A stretch of DNA of 64,000 bases from DASQPR01 sp963836785 (lineage in GTDB: Bacteria; Actinomycetota; Actinomycetes; Mycobacteriales; Micromonosporaceae): contig CAWIKW010000004.1 of the NCBI GenBank assembly GCA_963836785.1, positions 1 to 64,000 on the forward strand, given 5' to 3'. Shown here in pieces: positions 36,808-45,799 of the stretch. The notes beneath the pieces are model-generated. The model was not told the DNA's origin and ran no database searches. It saw only the letters and a program-made list of their open reading frames with translations. Position 1 is the first letter of the stretch. Each line of letters opens with the position of its first letter. Made by a program: the position numbers and the translations under genes.

Positions 36808-38241
36808 GTGACCGCCACCACCGGCGACCGGAAGGCGACCGGCGGCGGCACGCTCGACGGCGGTCCGTCGACCGACGACGCTCCACTCACGACGGCTGCG
36901 CCCCTCACGGACGGGCCGGATGTCGAGTCATTCGATGCCGAATCCATCGACGCCGACTCCATAGATGGCGAGTCCTTTGACGGCGAGTCCTTCGATGCCG
37001 ATTCGTTAGACGGCGCACCCGGTGCCGGCGGCATGTTCGCGTCGCTGCACATCCACAACTACCGGCTCTACTTCTTCGGCCAGAGCACGTCGGTCGCCGG
37101 CAACTGGATGCAGAACGTCGCGATCAGCTGGGTTGTTCTGCAGCTCAGCCACAGCGGTGTCGTGCTCGGCGCGATTACGGCCGCGAGATTCGTGCCGTTG
37201 CTGCTGCTCGGGCCGTGGGGCGGTCTCATCACCGACCGGTCGGACAAGCGACGCATGATGATCGTCACCCAGATCTGCCTCGCTGTGCTGTCGCTCGTGC
37301 TGGCGCTGCTGTCACTGACGGGCCACGTATCGCTGGGCGCGCTCATCGCCATCGTCGTCTCGCTCGGCATCGTGAACGTGTTCGACGGCCCGGCCCGGCA
37401 GAGTCTGATCAGCAACATGGTCGGTCGCGAGCGCATCGCCAACGCGATCGCGCTCAACTCGATCGCGATGAACACGTCACGGATCGTCGGGCCCGCGGTC
37501 GGCGGCCTACTCATCGCGACCGTCGGTGTCACGCCCTGCTTCTTCTTCAACGCGATCTCGTTCGTCGCGGTCATCGCGAGCCTCGTCGCGATGCGCGTGT
37601 CCGAGCTGATGCCGTCGAAGCGCGAGGTCCGATCGAAGGGCCAGATCCGCGCCGGATTGCGCTACATCGCCGGTACGCCGGCACTGGTGGCCCCGCTCGT
37701 CATGGTGTTGGTCACCGGCATGTTCGCGTGGGAGTTCCCGGTGACGCTGCCGTTGCTGACGACGCAGACGTTTCACGGCAGCGCGGCCGTCTACGGCACG
37801 ATCATGGCGTGTCTGGGCATCGGGTCGATCGGCGGCGCGCTGGCCGCGGCGAAACGACGCCGGCTGAGCGTGCGATCGCTGTCGCTGTCGGCGGCGATCT
37901 GGGGCATTCTCATCGCGGCCGCGGCGGCCGCGCCGAACCTGGCCGTGCTCTACGGCGTCATCGTGCTGGTCGGCGCGGGTGCGATCACGTTCAACTCGGC
38001 GGCCAAGACGCTGCTGCAACTGGAAAGCGCGCCGCAGATGCGCGGCCGGGTGATGGCGATCTGGTCGATGTCCTGGCAGGGCAGCACGGTCGTCGGGGCG
38101 CCGATCGTCGGTGCCATCGGCGGGTCGTTCGGTGCCCGGTACGCGCTGCTCATCGGCGGCGCGGCGGCGTTGGCGATCGGGGCCTTCTACCTTGTGGCCC
38201 GCCGCCGGGCGGCCGGCCAGGTGGCCTTCGGTTCGGACTAG
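36808..38241 (+). CDS. MFS efflux transporter with acidic repeat N-terminus
   Basis: 477 residues from a GTG with AGGGGAA 5-6 nt upstream. Twelve membrane helices start near residue 85 (YRLYFFGQSTSVAGNWMQNV). The loop GGLITDRSDKRRMM carries the MFS motif A, and LNSIAMNTSRIVGPAVGGLL is typical of MFS_3/EntS-like exporters. The soluble N-terminus contains six acidic pentapeptides (DVESF, DAESI, DADSI and so on) encoded by a 15-bp array. It is probably controlled by the MarR protein. The substrate is unknown. Confidence 0.88.
   Translation: MTATTGDRKATGGGTLDGGPSTDDAPLTTAAPLTDGPDVESFDAESIDADSIDGESFDGESFDADSLDGAPGAGGMFASLHIHNYRLYFFGQSTSVAGNWMQNVAISWVVLQLSHSGVVLGAITAARFVPLLLLGPWGGLITDRSDKRRMMIVTQICLAVLSLVLALLSLTGHVSLGALIAIVVSLGIVNVFDGPARQSLISNMVGRERIANAIALNSIAMNTSRIVGPAVGGLLIATVGVTPCFFFNAISFVAVIASLVAMRVSELMPSKREVRSKGQIRAGLRYIAGTPALVAPLVMVLVTGMFAWEFPVTLPLLTTQTFHGSAAVYGTIMACLGIGSIGGALAAAKRRRLSVRSLSLSAAIWGILIAAAAAAPNLAVLYGVIVLVGAGAITFNSAAKTLLQLESAPQMRGRVMAIWSMSWQGSTVVGAPIVGAIGGSFGARYALLIGGAAALAIGAFYLVARRRAAGQVAFGSD
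36919..37008 (+). repeat. 15-bp tandem repeat in MFS 5' end
   Basis: Six units of 15 bp (GATGCCGAGTCCTTC type) in frame, encoding acidic D-x-(E/D)-S-(F/I/L) pentapeptides ahead of the first membrane helix. Confidence 0.95.
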
Positions 38242-38298
38242 CGTTCGATCTCATCGTCGGGGCCGCCGTCCGCAGCCGGCCAGGCATAATGTTTCAGC

Positions 38299-39198
38299 GT
38301 GCACAACATGATGCTGACCTGGCCGCAGTCGACGGAGCTCACCGCCGCGCTCGCCGTCGCCGGAGTCGGCTTCCGTTGCGCGCGTCCGGCGTGGACCCGC
38401 GTCGCCGCGGCGTTCGCGTTCGAGGCATCGCTGATCGCCGCGCTCTACTCCGTCTGGCAGTTCGTCGCCAACCGTACGGTCTCCGACGAGCCGACCGCCG
38501 TGCGCCATGCACAGTGGGTCGACCGACTCGAGCAGGCGCTCCACTTTCCGTCCGAGCGGTCGGTCCAGCATCTGGTGCTCGGCCACCCGACGCTCGTACA
38601 GGCGGCAAATCTGTACTACGACACGATGCATTTCGCGATGATCTTCGTGTTCCTGCTCTGGTTGTTCTTCCGGCACCGCGATCGCTACGGGCCGGTGCGC
38701 ACCGTACTCGCCGTCTCCACACTGGTTTGCCTGGTGATCTCGTTCGTGCCGGTGGCACCGCCGCGCATCCTCGCCGGTGGGGGCTTCGTCGACACCGCCG
38801 TTCTCTACGGCCAGTCGGTGTACGTCAGCGACGCCGCCAACGAGCTGTCCGCGATGCCGTCGGTCCACGTGCTCTGGGCCGTACTGATCGCGTGGTACGC
38901 CGTACGGATCGGGCGCGGCCGGTGGCGGGTGCTCGGCCCGATCCATGCCGTCGTCACGATTTTCGTTGTGGTGTGCACCGCGAATCACTGGTGGCTCGAC
39001 GGGGTCGTCGCGGTCGCCGTGCTGGCGGTGTGCGCTTGGGCGCAGATTGGTCTGGCGGCCGGTCGGGCCGCATGGCAGGTGCGCGGCCGGACGGTCGGCG
39101 CGGCCACGCTGGGGCCGAATGCGCCGGCGGGGAAGGCCCCGGAGCCCGTCGCGACGAGCGGGGCGGATGATCCCGTACCGGCTCAGCAGGAAGCCTGA
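38299..39198 (+). CDS. PAP2/AUR1-like membrane phosphatase
   Basis: 299 residues from GTG, about six membrane helices. The three-part PAP2 signature is present in the AUR1-like form: APPRILAGGG, ANELSAMPSVHVLWA (catalytic His) and TANHWWLDG. The family acts on phosphorylated lipids at the outer membrane face (undecaprenyl pyrophosphate recycling, or inositol-phospholipid transfer). The C-terminal 45 residues are a soluble Ala/Pro tail. It follows the MFS gene by 57 bp on the same strand but has no clear functional tie to it. Confidence 0.82.
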   Translation: MHNMMLTWPQSTELTAALAVAGVGFRCARPAWTRVAAAFAFEASLIAALYSVWQFVANRTVSDEPTAVRHAQWVDRLEQALHFPSERSVQHLVLGHPTLVQAANLYYDTMHFAMIFVFLLWLFFRHRDRYGPVRTVLAVSTLVCLVISFVPVAPPRILAGGGFVDTAVLYGQSVYVSDAANELSAMPSVHVLWAVLIAWYAVRIGRGRWRVLGPIHAVVTIFVVVCTANHWWLDGVVAVAVLAVCAWAQIGLAAGRAAWQVRGRTVGAATLGPNAPAGKAPEPVATSGADDPVPAQQEA

Positions 39199-39212
39199 CT
39201 GCCGCGGCGCCG

Positions 39213-40145
39213 TCAGGTCCCGGCCCGCGCGACCACCACGTCGCCGGACAGCCGCCCGTGCGGAGCGTCACTGGTGACCGCGCCGGCATGCCGCAGCGCG
39301 GAGATCACCCGGGTGGCGTCCGAGGCACGGTAAATCGTCTCGGCCAGCACGAAGTGCCGCAACTGCGTCACCGTCTGCGGGCCGGCGGCGTCGAGATGGC
39401 CGAGGAGCGCGCGTCGCAGCGGACCCGGATGTGGTTCGAGCGAGATGTCCTGCAGGTGACCGTCCGGGTCGGTCGGGTCGCGGTAGCGCACACCGGCGTA
39501 TTCGTCGACCGACCACAGCGCGTTTTTGAACGCGTCCAGACTGTTGGCTCGATCGGTGGCCAGGCTTACGAGGCACGCATCCTCGTCGGCAGCCAGGAAT
39601 TCGACGCCGGTCGTCAGCGCAAATCCGTTGGCGTGCAAGGTGTCGCGCTGCCGAACCCAATCGCCCGCGGGCAGAACGGCGATCTGCTCGACCGGTCGAC
39701 CGGCCCGATGCAGTCCGGCGACGGGCGCGGCCACCTGCGCATACACCAGTAGCGGAGCCCCACTCGAACCGGCCGCGGTCATTGCCGCGGCCAGCAGCTG
39801 CTCGGGCTCGCCATCCACCGCGTGCACGGCCAGGTTCGCGGGGGTCCGGAGGTCAGCCTGTACGCGTTGCAGATGTGCTCCGACGCCGGCGTCCGGTCCG
39901 ACGACAAGGTAGGTCAGCTTGCGCGCCCGCAGCAGGTCGTCGAATTCCGCGAAACCGCGTAGGGCGGCCTCGGCCGTGGCGGCGTGCAGTTCGCTCCGAT
40001 CGCTGGTCTGCGTGCGTTCGTCGGAGCCATCCGATCCCGACCACGCATACGCAAACGTGACGCGCTTCGCGCTGTGCAACGCGGCCGGCGTCCACACGTC
40101 CAGATACCGGACGAGCAACTCGCGCGTGACGCCGGCGATGGTCAT
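39213..40145 (-). CDS. protein of unknown function, possible C-terminal winged helix
   Basis: 310 residues, not recognised with confidence. It opens MTIAGVTRELLVRYLDVWTP, has alternating strands and helices (LTYLVVGPDAGVGAHLQRVQ, PLLVYAQVAAPVAGL), and ends with RRALLGHLDAAGPQTVTQLR and a helix-rich tail (VISALRHAGAVTSD) that could be a winged helix. The outline faintly recalls three-Cys-motif partner (TcmP/GMT-like) proteins, but I would not assign that. It is soluble, has no signal peptide, and lies convergent with the PAP2 gene only 14 bp away. Length and codon use look like a real gene. Confidence 0.6.
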   Translation of the reverse strand: MTIAGVTRELLVRYLDVWTPAALHSAKRVTFAYAWSGSDGSDERTQTSDRSELHAATAEAALRGFAEFDDLLRARKLTYLVVGPDAGVGAHLQRVQADLRTPANLAVHAVDGEPEQLLAAAMTAAGSSGAPLLVYAQVAAPVAGLHRAGRPVEQIAVLPAGDWVRQRDTLHANGFALTTGVEFLAADEDACLVSLATDRANSLDAFKNALWSVDEYAGVRYRDPTDPDGHLQDISLEPHPGPLRRALLGHLDAAGPQTVTQLRHFVLAETIYRASDATRVISALRHAGAVTSDAPHGRLSGDVVVARAGT

Positions 40146-40225
40146 GCCCCAAGTGTGACGGCCGCACCGCTTCGCGGGCTAGGTTCCGGTCAGCCCATCC
40201 CGGTGTCGGCCACCGGCCGGGATGA

Positions 40226-41788
40226 TCACGGCGCTCGCTTCGCGGTACGGAGGACGCGCGCGAGCGTATCCAGCGCAGCCGCGAAGCCGCTTTCGGACGG
40301 AGTCCCGTAGCCCACGATGAGCCCCTGCGGTCGATCGGAGGGTGTCGGTCGGTCCGGCTTTGTTGGCAGCGTTGTTGGCGGCGTTGTCGGCGGCTCTGTT
40401 GGCGGCGTTGTTGGCGCACCCAGCCAGTGACTACCGAGGTCACCCACGGCAAGTCCGTACGACGTCGCGTGGCGCAGGACGTCCAGCTCGCTGGGTCCGC
40501 CCGCGGGCAGCGACACCAGAGCGTGCAGACCGGCCGCGATGCCGTGCAGTGAATGCGATCGGAGCCGGGCCACGAGCAGATCGCGACGCCGCCGATAGCG
40601 CAACCGGCAGGATCGGACGTGCCGGTCGTATCCGTGAGTCGCGATCAGATCGGCCAGCGTGAGTTGCCCGATCGACTCGGTGAACGAGTCGGCGTAACGC
40701 TTTGCTTCCGCGACCGGCTCGACCAGCGAGTCGGGCAGCACGAGCCAAGCGAGCCGGACCGCCGGTGCCAGTGTCTTGGACGCCGTGCCGACATAGATGA
40801 CGCGGTCGGGCGCCGTGCCTTGGAGGGCACCGACCGGTTGTCGGTCGTAGCGGAACTCGCCGTCGTAGTCGTCTTCGATGATGAAGCCATTGCGCGCGGC
40901 CGCCCACGTCGTGGCGGCGTGCCGCCGATCGGGCTGCATCGTGACACCCATCGGGTACTGGTGGGCCGGCGTGACCACGACCGCCCGTACGTTCCGGAAC
41001 GCCTTATGCGACAACAGGTCCGTACGTGCTCCGCGACCGTCGACCGGAAGCGGCACAACATCGGCGCCGTGATGCCGGACCACGTCGCGGTGGAAGGTGA
41101 AGCTCGGGTCCTCCATCGCGATCGCGGCCGCGCCACGGTCGTGCGGCGAGCCGGTGCCGGTTCCGGTGTCGGCGTCGGTGTCGGCGCCGGTGAGGACCGT
41201 CGTCAACAACGCCAACCCTTGTACGTACCCCGATACGACGACGATCCGATCCGGGTCGGCCCGGACTCCGCGCGCTCGCCCGAGATACTCGGCCAACGCT
41301 CGGCGCAGTTCGACGCGACCGCGTGGATCTCCGTACCCGTAAATGGTTGGGGGTGCGGTGGCCAACGCCCGACGCAGTGATCGCGCCCACGCCGAGGCCG
41401 GGAAGCTCGTGACATCCGGGCTCCCCGGTCGGAGGTCGTAGCGGGGGCGTGCGTCGTCGACCGCCTGCCGTGCGGCGGCGGGCGGTGCGGAGCGAACGTC
41501 CGCGACGATGGTCCCGGAGCCCGTACGGGCCTGAAGGTATCCCTCGACGATGAGTTGGTCGTAGGCGGCGTTGACCGTTCCGCGGGCGAGCCCCAACTCC
41601 GCGGCCAGGGAGCGGCTGGACGGCAGCTTCGCCCCAGGCGCAAGCCGCCCCGAGCGGACGCCGTCGCGCAGCGCGCGTTCGAGCGCGACTCGACGCCCGG
41701 CGCCGGTTCCTCTGCCGGAGTCGACCTCGAGATGAAGGTCGACGCCGAACGCGGCCCAGTCGATAGCCAAAGTGGTCCAATCTTTCAA
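40226..41788 (-). CDS. MocR/PdxR-type regulator (GntR HTH plus aminotransferase-like domain)
   Basis: 520 residues if started at the TTG at 41788; another TTG lies 6 codons on. The GntR winged helix (about 20-95) has RRVALERALRDGVRSGRLAP, LPSSRSLAAELGLARGTVNA and GYLQARTGSGT. A class-I aminotransferase fold follows, with the PLP Lys in YVGTASKTLAPAVRLAW, IEDDYDGEFRYDRQPVGAL, and FTESIGQLTLADLI. The C-terminal region contains a Pro/Thr tail from 12-bp repeats (40359-40418). It is divergent from the AhpD-like gene, 50 bp apart, which is the normal MocR arrangement. It probably senses PLP or an amino compound. Confidence 0.87.
   Translation of the reverse strand: MKDWTTLAIDWAAFGVDLHLEVDSGRGTGAGRRVALERALRDGVRSGRLAPGAKLPSSRSLAAELGLARGTVNAAYDQLIVEGYLQARTGSGTIVADVRSAPPAAARQAVDDARPRYDLRPGSPDVTSFPASAWARSLRRALATAPPTIYGYGDPRGRVELRRALAEYLGRARGVRADPDRIVVVSGYVQGLALLTTVLTGADTDADTGTGTGSPHDRGAAAIAMEDPSFTFHRDVVRHHGADVVPLPVDGRGARTDLLSHKAFRNVRAVVVTPAHQYPMGVTMQPDRRHAATTWAAARNGFIIEDDYDGEFRYDRQPVGALQGTAPDRVIYVGTASKTLAPAVRLAWLVLPDSLVEPVAEAKRYADSFTESIGQLTLADLIATHGYDRHVRSCRLRYRRRRDLLVARLRSHSLHGIAAGLHALVSLPAGGPSELDVLRHATSYGLAVGDLGSHWLGAPTTPPTEPPTTPPTTLPTKPDRPTPSDRPQGLIVGYGTPSESGFAAALDTLARVLRTAKRAP
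40359..40418 (-). repeat. 12-bp tandem repeat within MocR gene
   Basis: Five units of 12 bp (plus-strand GTTGTTGGCGGC) in frame, encoding Pro-Pro-Thr-Thr-like tetrapeptides in a loop of the aminotransferase-like domain. Confidence 0.9.
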
Positions 41789-41815
41789 GGTCGTATTGGC
41801 CCTTAGTCTAGGGCC
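41773..41815. promoter_or_regulatory. divergent MocR/AhpD control region
   Basis: TGGTCCAAT (41773-41781) faces ATTGGCCCT (41795-41803), an imperfect inverted pair resembling MocR/PdxR half-sites. A second dyad, GGCCCT-N6-AGGGCC, lies at 41798-41815. Both fall at the start of the regulator and upstream of the AhpD-like gene at 41839. Confidence 0.45.
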
Positions 41816-41838
41816 GGTTTCGCCATAACGTTGGTGGC

Positions 41839-42381
41839 ATGACAACGCAGACCGCAATGCCCACGGACTCAACGCCCACGGAATCGACGCCCACAGAATC
41901 GGCGCCCACGGAATCGACCAGCCAACTCGTCACGACGTCGAACACCGTCCGCTCGGCCGTGGATGAACTGGCGCCGCAGATCAACAAGGCCATGAACGCC
42001 CTGGAGGCCGCGTCGCGCAAATCGCGCATCGAGGCGCCACTGCAGGAACTCGTACGGGCCCGGGCGTCCCAATTGAACGGGTGCGCCTACTGCGTCGACA
42101 TGCACTCCGCGGACGCGCGCTCGGGCGGCGAGACCGAGCGGCGGCTGTACGCGCTGCCGGTGTGGCGCGACACGCCGTTCTTCACAGCGCGGGAGCGGGC
42201 CGCGCTGGCGCTGACCGAGGCGGCGACGCGGCTGACCGAAGCTCCGGTCTCGGACGAGGTGTTCGCGGCGGCGGCCGAGCAGTTCGACGAGGTCGAGCTG
42301 GCCGAGCTGATCTGGGTCATCGCCGTCATCAACGCCTGGAATCGGCTCGGCGCAACCGCGCGCGCGTGGCCACTGTCATGA
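41839..42381 (+). CDS. carboxymuconolactone decarboxylase/AhpD-like protein
   Basis: 180 residues. The AhpD-like core (about 45-170) has the redox motif NGCAYCVDMHS with both cysteines and the downstream His, and FFTARERAALALTEAAT. Such proteins are all-helical oligomers acting as peroxidase partners or peroxiredoxins. The first 30 residues are Pro-Thr-Glu-Ser pentapeptides encoded by four 15-bp repeats (41857-41916). The stop overlaps the next gene's ATG. Divergent from MocR, which probably controls it. Confidence 0.85.
   Translation: MTTQTAMPTDSTPTESTPTESAPTESTSQLVTTSNTVRSAVDELAPQINKAMNALEAASRKSRIEAPLQELVRARASQLNGCAYCVDMHSADARSGGETERRLYALPVWRDTPFFTARERAALALTEAATRLTEAPVSDEVFAAAAEQFDEVELAELIWVIAVINAWNRLGATARAWPLS
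41857..41916 (+). repeat. 15-bp tandem repeat in AhpD-like 5' end
   Basis: Four units of ACGCCCACGGAATCG type, in frame, giving (T/A)PTES pentapeptides in a disordered N-terminus. Confidence 0.9.
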
Positions 42382-43208
42382 CCACGTCGACTGGTCGCGC
42401 GGCCGCGACGCGGCTGCGCGACCTGCACCGGCCGGGGAATCCGCTGGTTCTGCCGAATGTGTGGGACGCCGGCTCGGCGCGCATCGTGGCGGCGTCCGGG
42501 TTCGCCGCCGTCGCCACGAGCAGCGCGGCGGTCGCTGAGGCGCTGGGCTATCCGGACGGCGAGGCGGCGCCGGTGGAGGAGATGCTCGACGCGGCCGCAC
42601 GCATCGCCCGTGCAGTGTCCGTGCCGGTCACCGTCGACTTCGAGCGCGGGTACGGACTTCCACCGGCGCAGTTGGTCGAGCGGCTGGCAGCCAGCGGAGC
42701 GGTCGGCTGCAACCTCGAGGACTCGCAGCCGTCGACGCGAACGCTCATCGACGCACATGAACAAGCCGATTTCCTCGGCGCCGTACGGGAATCCGCCCGC
42801 GCCGCCGGCATCGACCTCGTCATCAACGCGCGTATCGACGTGTTCCTGGACGACGTCTTCCCGGGCGACGTTTTCCAAGGGGGCGTCGAGTTCGGCGCGG
42901 CCTCGACGACGGCGCGGCTCGACGAGGCGATCCGCCGAGCGAGGTTGTACGTCTCGGCCGGGGCCGACTGCGTCTACCCGATCCGCATGGCCTCGGCGGG
43001 TGACATTCGCGCGATCGTCGACGAGACCGGCGCCCGGGTGAACATCCTCGCGGCTCCCGGCGCCCCGACCGTCGCGGAGTTGGCCGCACTCGGTGTGGCC
43101 CGCGTCAGTTTCGGCGCGGGGCTCTATCGCGCGGCGGTTCAGCAGGTCCGTGAGATCGTCGCCGGGATCGCCGCGTCCGCGGACGGGCCGACGTCAGTTG
43201 ATCGGTGA
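42378..43208 (+). CDS. isocitrate lyase/PEP mutase family protein
   Basis: 276 residues. It opens LRDLHRPGNPLVLPNVWDAG and has AVATSSAAVAEALGYPDGE, VPVTVDFERGYG (metal-binding Asp and Glu), AVGCNLEDS and LVINARIDVFL. This is the ICL/PEPM superfamily TIM barrel that makes or breaks C-C or P-C bonds next to a carboxylate. The lyase Cys motif KKCGH is absent, so it is in the oxaloacetase/PEPM-like branch. The ATG overlaps the AhpD-like stop (ATGA), giving a MocR-linked two-gene operon. It overlaps the convergent SDR gene by 15 bp. Confidence 0.85.
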   Translation: MTTSTGRAAATRLRDLHRPGNPLVLPNVWDAGSARIVAASGFAAVATSSAAVAEALGYPDGEAAPVEEMLDAAARIARAVSVPVTVDFERGYGLPPAQLVERLAASGAVGCNLEDSQPSTRTLIDAHEQADFLGAVRESARAAGIDLVINARIDVFLDDVFPGDVFQGGVEFGAASTTARLDEAIRRARLYVSAGADCVYPIRMASAGDIRAIVDETGARVNILAAPGAPTVAELAALGVARVSFGAGLYRAAVQQVREIVAGIAASADGPTSVDR

Positions 43209-43955
43209 GATCATGCCGCCGTTGACATAGATCGTCTGCGCGGTGACCCAACGCGTCTCGGGAGCGGCGAGGAATCGCATGACCGGCACGACGTCGACCG
43301 GGTCGCCAAGCTCGCCACTGATGGTCTGGCCGGCCAGCCAGGCGAGCGTGTCCTTGTTCTCGGCGCCGTAGAGGAAGCTCGTCTTCTGTGGACCGGGTGC
43401 CATGGAGTTGACCGTGATCCCGCGGTTGCCGACCTCCTTGGCGAATGCCTTGGAGAAATGCTCCACCGGCGACTTACTGCCGGCGTACGCCGAGTAGGTC
43501 GCCGCCGTCACGGCCACCTGGGTCGTCACGAGATTGATGATGCGGCCGTTGTCGGCCATCTTGTTGTATGCCTCGGCCATCAGGAAGAACGGGATCTTCG
43601 CGTTGATGGCGAAAGACTGGTCGAATTCCTGTTCGGTCGTCTCGGCCAGTGGCTTGCGCACGATGATGCCGGCGGTGTTGACGAGGATGTCCCAGTGACC
43701 GAACCGATCGATCGTGGCATCGACGAGGTTGGTGATCTCGGCGGTGTTGGTGAGGTCACCCTGATGCGACATGGCTTCCACACCGTGCGACTGGAGTTCG
43801 CCGACGACGCCTTCCGCCTCGTTCCTGCGCTGGTCGCCGTTGTAGTGGACGACCACGTCGGCGCCATCGCTGGCAAGCGACTCGGAGAAGAGCTTGCCGA
43901 GGTTGGCGGAGCCGCCGGTGACGATGGCGACCTTCCCGCTTTGCATACCCGTCAT
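43194..43955 (-). CDS. short-chain dehydrogenase/reductase
   Basis: 253 residues from the ATG at 43955, which has AAAGGAA 5 nt upstream. Cofactor motif VAIVTGGSANLGKLF, NAG motif LVNTAGIIV, catalytic YSAYAGSKSPVEHFSKAFA. The usual active-site Ser two strands earlier appears as Thr-Thr (NLVTTQVAV), a conservative change. ITVNSMAPGPQKTSFLYG resembles the group often annotated as levodione reductase or 3-oxoacyl-ACP reductase-like. The substrate is unknown. Convergent overlap of 15 bp with the PEP mutase-like gene. Confidence 0.87.
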   Translation of the reverse strand: MTGMQSGKVAIVTGGSANLGKLFSESLASDGADVVVHYNGDQRRNEAEGVVGELQSHGVEAMSHQGDLTNTAEITNLVDATIDRFGHWDILVNTAGIIVRKPLAETTEQEFDQSFAINAKIPFFLMAEAYNKMADNGRIINLVTTQVAVTAATYSAYAGSKSPVEHFSKAFAKEVGNRGITVNSMAPGPQKTSFLYGAENKDTLAWLAGQTISGELGDPVDVVPVMRFLAAPETRWVTAQTIYVNGGMISPIN

Positions 43956-44172
43956 GTCGGTTCCTTTCGGTGAGTTCGCGGCTTCGACGGCGATCACCGC
44001 GCCAGCGCGGGCCAACCGCCGTGCGAGCTAACCGCCGTCCCCGCGTGAGCGACATGATGTAAAGCCAGCCGGTCATGAACCCAGCCACCGTAATCCGGCC
44101 ATCCGGCCCGGGTCGGGGTTTTGACGAAGTTGGAGTGGCCCTCCGCGGGCGATCCCACCGGAGGGTCGCGCC

Positions 44173-45027
44173 TCAGCTGAATAGTGCGGACGCGAGCGTG
44201 GCGAACCCCGAGAGAGCATCCTCGTCGGGCCCGGTGATGAGGTTGACGGCGACGTGGTTCGCGCCGGCCTCGAGGTGCCGGGTCAGGCCGGCCGCGATGG
44301 CGGCCGCGTCGCCGTATACGACCAGCTCGTCGATCAGCCGATCGCTGCCCGCGCCGGCGAGGTCCTCGTCGGTAAAGCCGAGCGAGCGCAGGTTGCGTGT
44401 GTAATTGGACAGTCCGAGATACGGCTTTTCGACGGTCGGACGGCCGATCGCACGGGCCCGCTCCGGGTCGGTGGCGATGACGACCCGCTGCTCGGGCGCG
44501 AGCAGCACGCCCGGGCCGACGATCTCGCGCGCGCGTCGGGTGTGCGCGGGCGTGACCAGGTAAGGATGGGCGCCGGCGGTGCGGTCCGCGGCCAGCTTCA
44601 GCACGCGCGGCCCGAGAGCGGCCAACACCCGACGATCGACCGGTACGTGCGCCTCGTCGAGCGCGTCGAGGTAAGCGACCATCGCTTCGTACGGCTTGGC
44701 GTAGCGAGCCCCGGTCGCTTCCGGGTGTCCGACGCCGATGCCGAGGAGGAAGCGGCCCGGGTGTCGCTGCTCGATCCGGTGGAAGGACGCGGCGACCGGC
44801 TCGGGGGCATCCTTCCAGATGTTCACGATCCCGGTCGCGACCATGATCGTGGTCGTCGCGTCCAGATAGTCCTCGATCACTCGGAGATCGCCGGCCGGCG
44901 AACCACCGACCCAGATAGCGCCGTACCCGAGGCGTTCCAACTCGGCGGCGAATGCCGGCGTCAGCGCGCTGAAGCGCCGGAACACACCGTACGTGCCGAG
45001 ACCATCGATCACCCGTGCGTCAACCAT
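44173..45027 (-). CDS. LLM-class F420-dependent oxidoreductase (second type)
   Basis: 284 residues. LGYGAIWVGGSPAGDLRVIE, the TTIMVATGIVNIWKDAPEPV strand-loop, HPGRFLLGIGVGHPEATG and YVTPAHTRRAR-like CPYLVTPAHT region are typical of the actinobacterial family that carries RHPGRFLLGIG. It is a TIM barrel using F420 or FMN. It is not closely similar to the LLM protein at 13796. Divergent from the pentapeptide protein, 108 bp apart. Substrate unknown. Confidence 0.85.
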   Translation of the reverse strand: MVDARVIDGLGTYGVFRRFSALTPAFAAELERLGYGAIWVGGSPAGDLRVIEDYLDATTTIMVATGIVNIWKDAPEPVAASFHRIEQRHPGRFLLGIGVGHPEATGARYAKPYEAMVAYLDALDEAHVPVDRRVLAALGPRVLKLAADRTAGAHPYLVTPAHTRRAREIVGPGVLLAPEQRVVIATDPERARAIGRPTVEKPYLGLSNYTRNLRSLGFTDEDLAGAGSDRLIDELVVYGDAAAIAAGLTRHLEAGANHVAVNLITGPDEDALSGFATLASALFS

Positions 45028-45135
45028 GTCGCGAAGCTCCCGTCCTGTCGCCCGCTAACCGCAACATGACGTCGAAACGCGCCTATTCCCCGCGCGCCCG
45101 ACGAGTGGCCGACCAGACTGCGGTCGCGACTTGAC

Positions 45136-45780
45136 ATGATGGCGCGTATGGCCGATCGCAAGCACGGCGCGCCGGCGCCGCCGACCGAGTCCGAAATGCG
45201 CGGCGACGACTGGGCCGGTTCGGACCTGTCCGGCCAGACGTACGAACGCGTCGCGTTCGTCGACGTCGACTTCCTCGACTCGACGAGCACCGGCGCCACG
45301 TTCACCGACTGCACGTTTCGCGATTGCTGCTTCAACGCCTCGACCCACACGTCGGCCGCGTTCGTGAACTGCTCGTTCGCCACCAGCACGTTCTTCGACG
45401 CGACATTCACCGAGTGCAAGTTCGTGGGAAGCATGTTCGAGCGCTGTACGTTCGGACTGCTCAAGGTGGCCGGCGGCGACTGGTCCTTCGTGGGGCTCCC
45501 GGGTGCCGACCTTCGGCGTACGTCGATCGTCGGCACACGCATGCGCGAAGTCGATCTGACCGGGGCACAGCTTCAGGACGCCGTCCTGCAGCACGTGGAC
45601 CTATCCGGCGCGTGGTTGCACGGCGCCGACCTGAGCCGGGCCGATCTACGCGGATCCGACGTGTCGGCGATCGACCCCACCGAGTCGACGATCACCGGGG
45701 CGATCATCGACGTACAGCAGGCGTTGACCTTCGCCACCGCGCTCGGGCTCGTCGTCCGTGACGACGTGCCCCGCGGCTGA
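45136..45780 (+). CDS. pentapeptide-repeat protein
   Basis: Up to 214 residues; ATGs at 45136, 45139 and 45148 are all possible, and MADRKHG at 45148 is a plausible true start. From about residue 28 the chain shows the A(D/N)LXX or X(F)XXC five-residue rhythm (FTDCTFRDCCFN, FVNCSFATSTFF, GADLSRADLRGSDV). It should fold as a right-handed quadrilateral beta-helix. Members can mimic DNA and protect gyrase, but nothing here proves that role. Cytosolic, no signal peptide. The next gene overlaps or follows immediately. Confidence 0.85.
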   Translation: MMARMADRKHGAPAPPTESEMRGDDWAGSDLSGQTYERVAFVDVDFLDSTSTGATFTDCTFRDCCFNASTHTSAAFVNCSFATSTFFDATFTECKFVGSMFERCTFGLLKVAGGDWSFVGLPGADLRRTSIVGTRMREVDLTGAQLQDAVLQHVDLSGAWLHGADLSRADLRGSDVSAIDPTESTITGAIIDVQQALTFATALGLVVRDDVPRG

Positions 45781-45799
45781 GACTCCGGGCGCCTACGTC

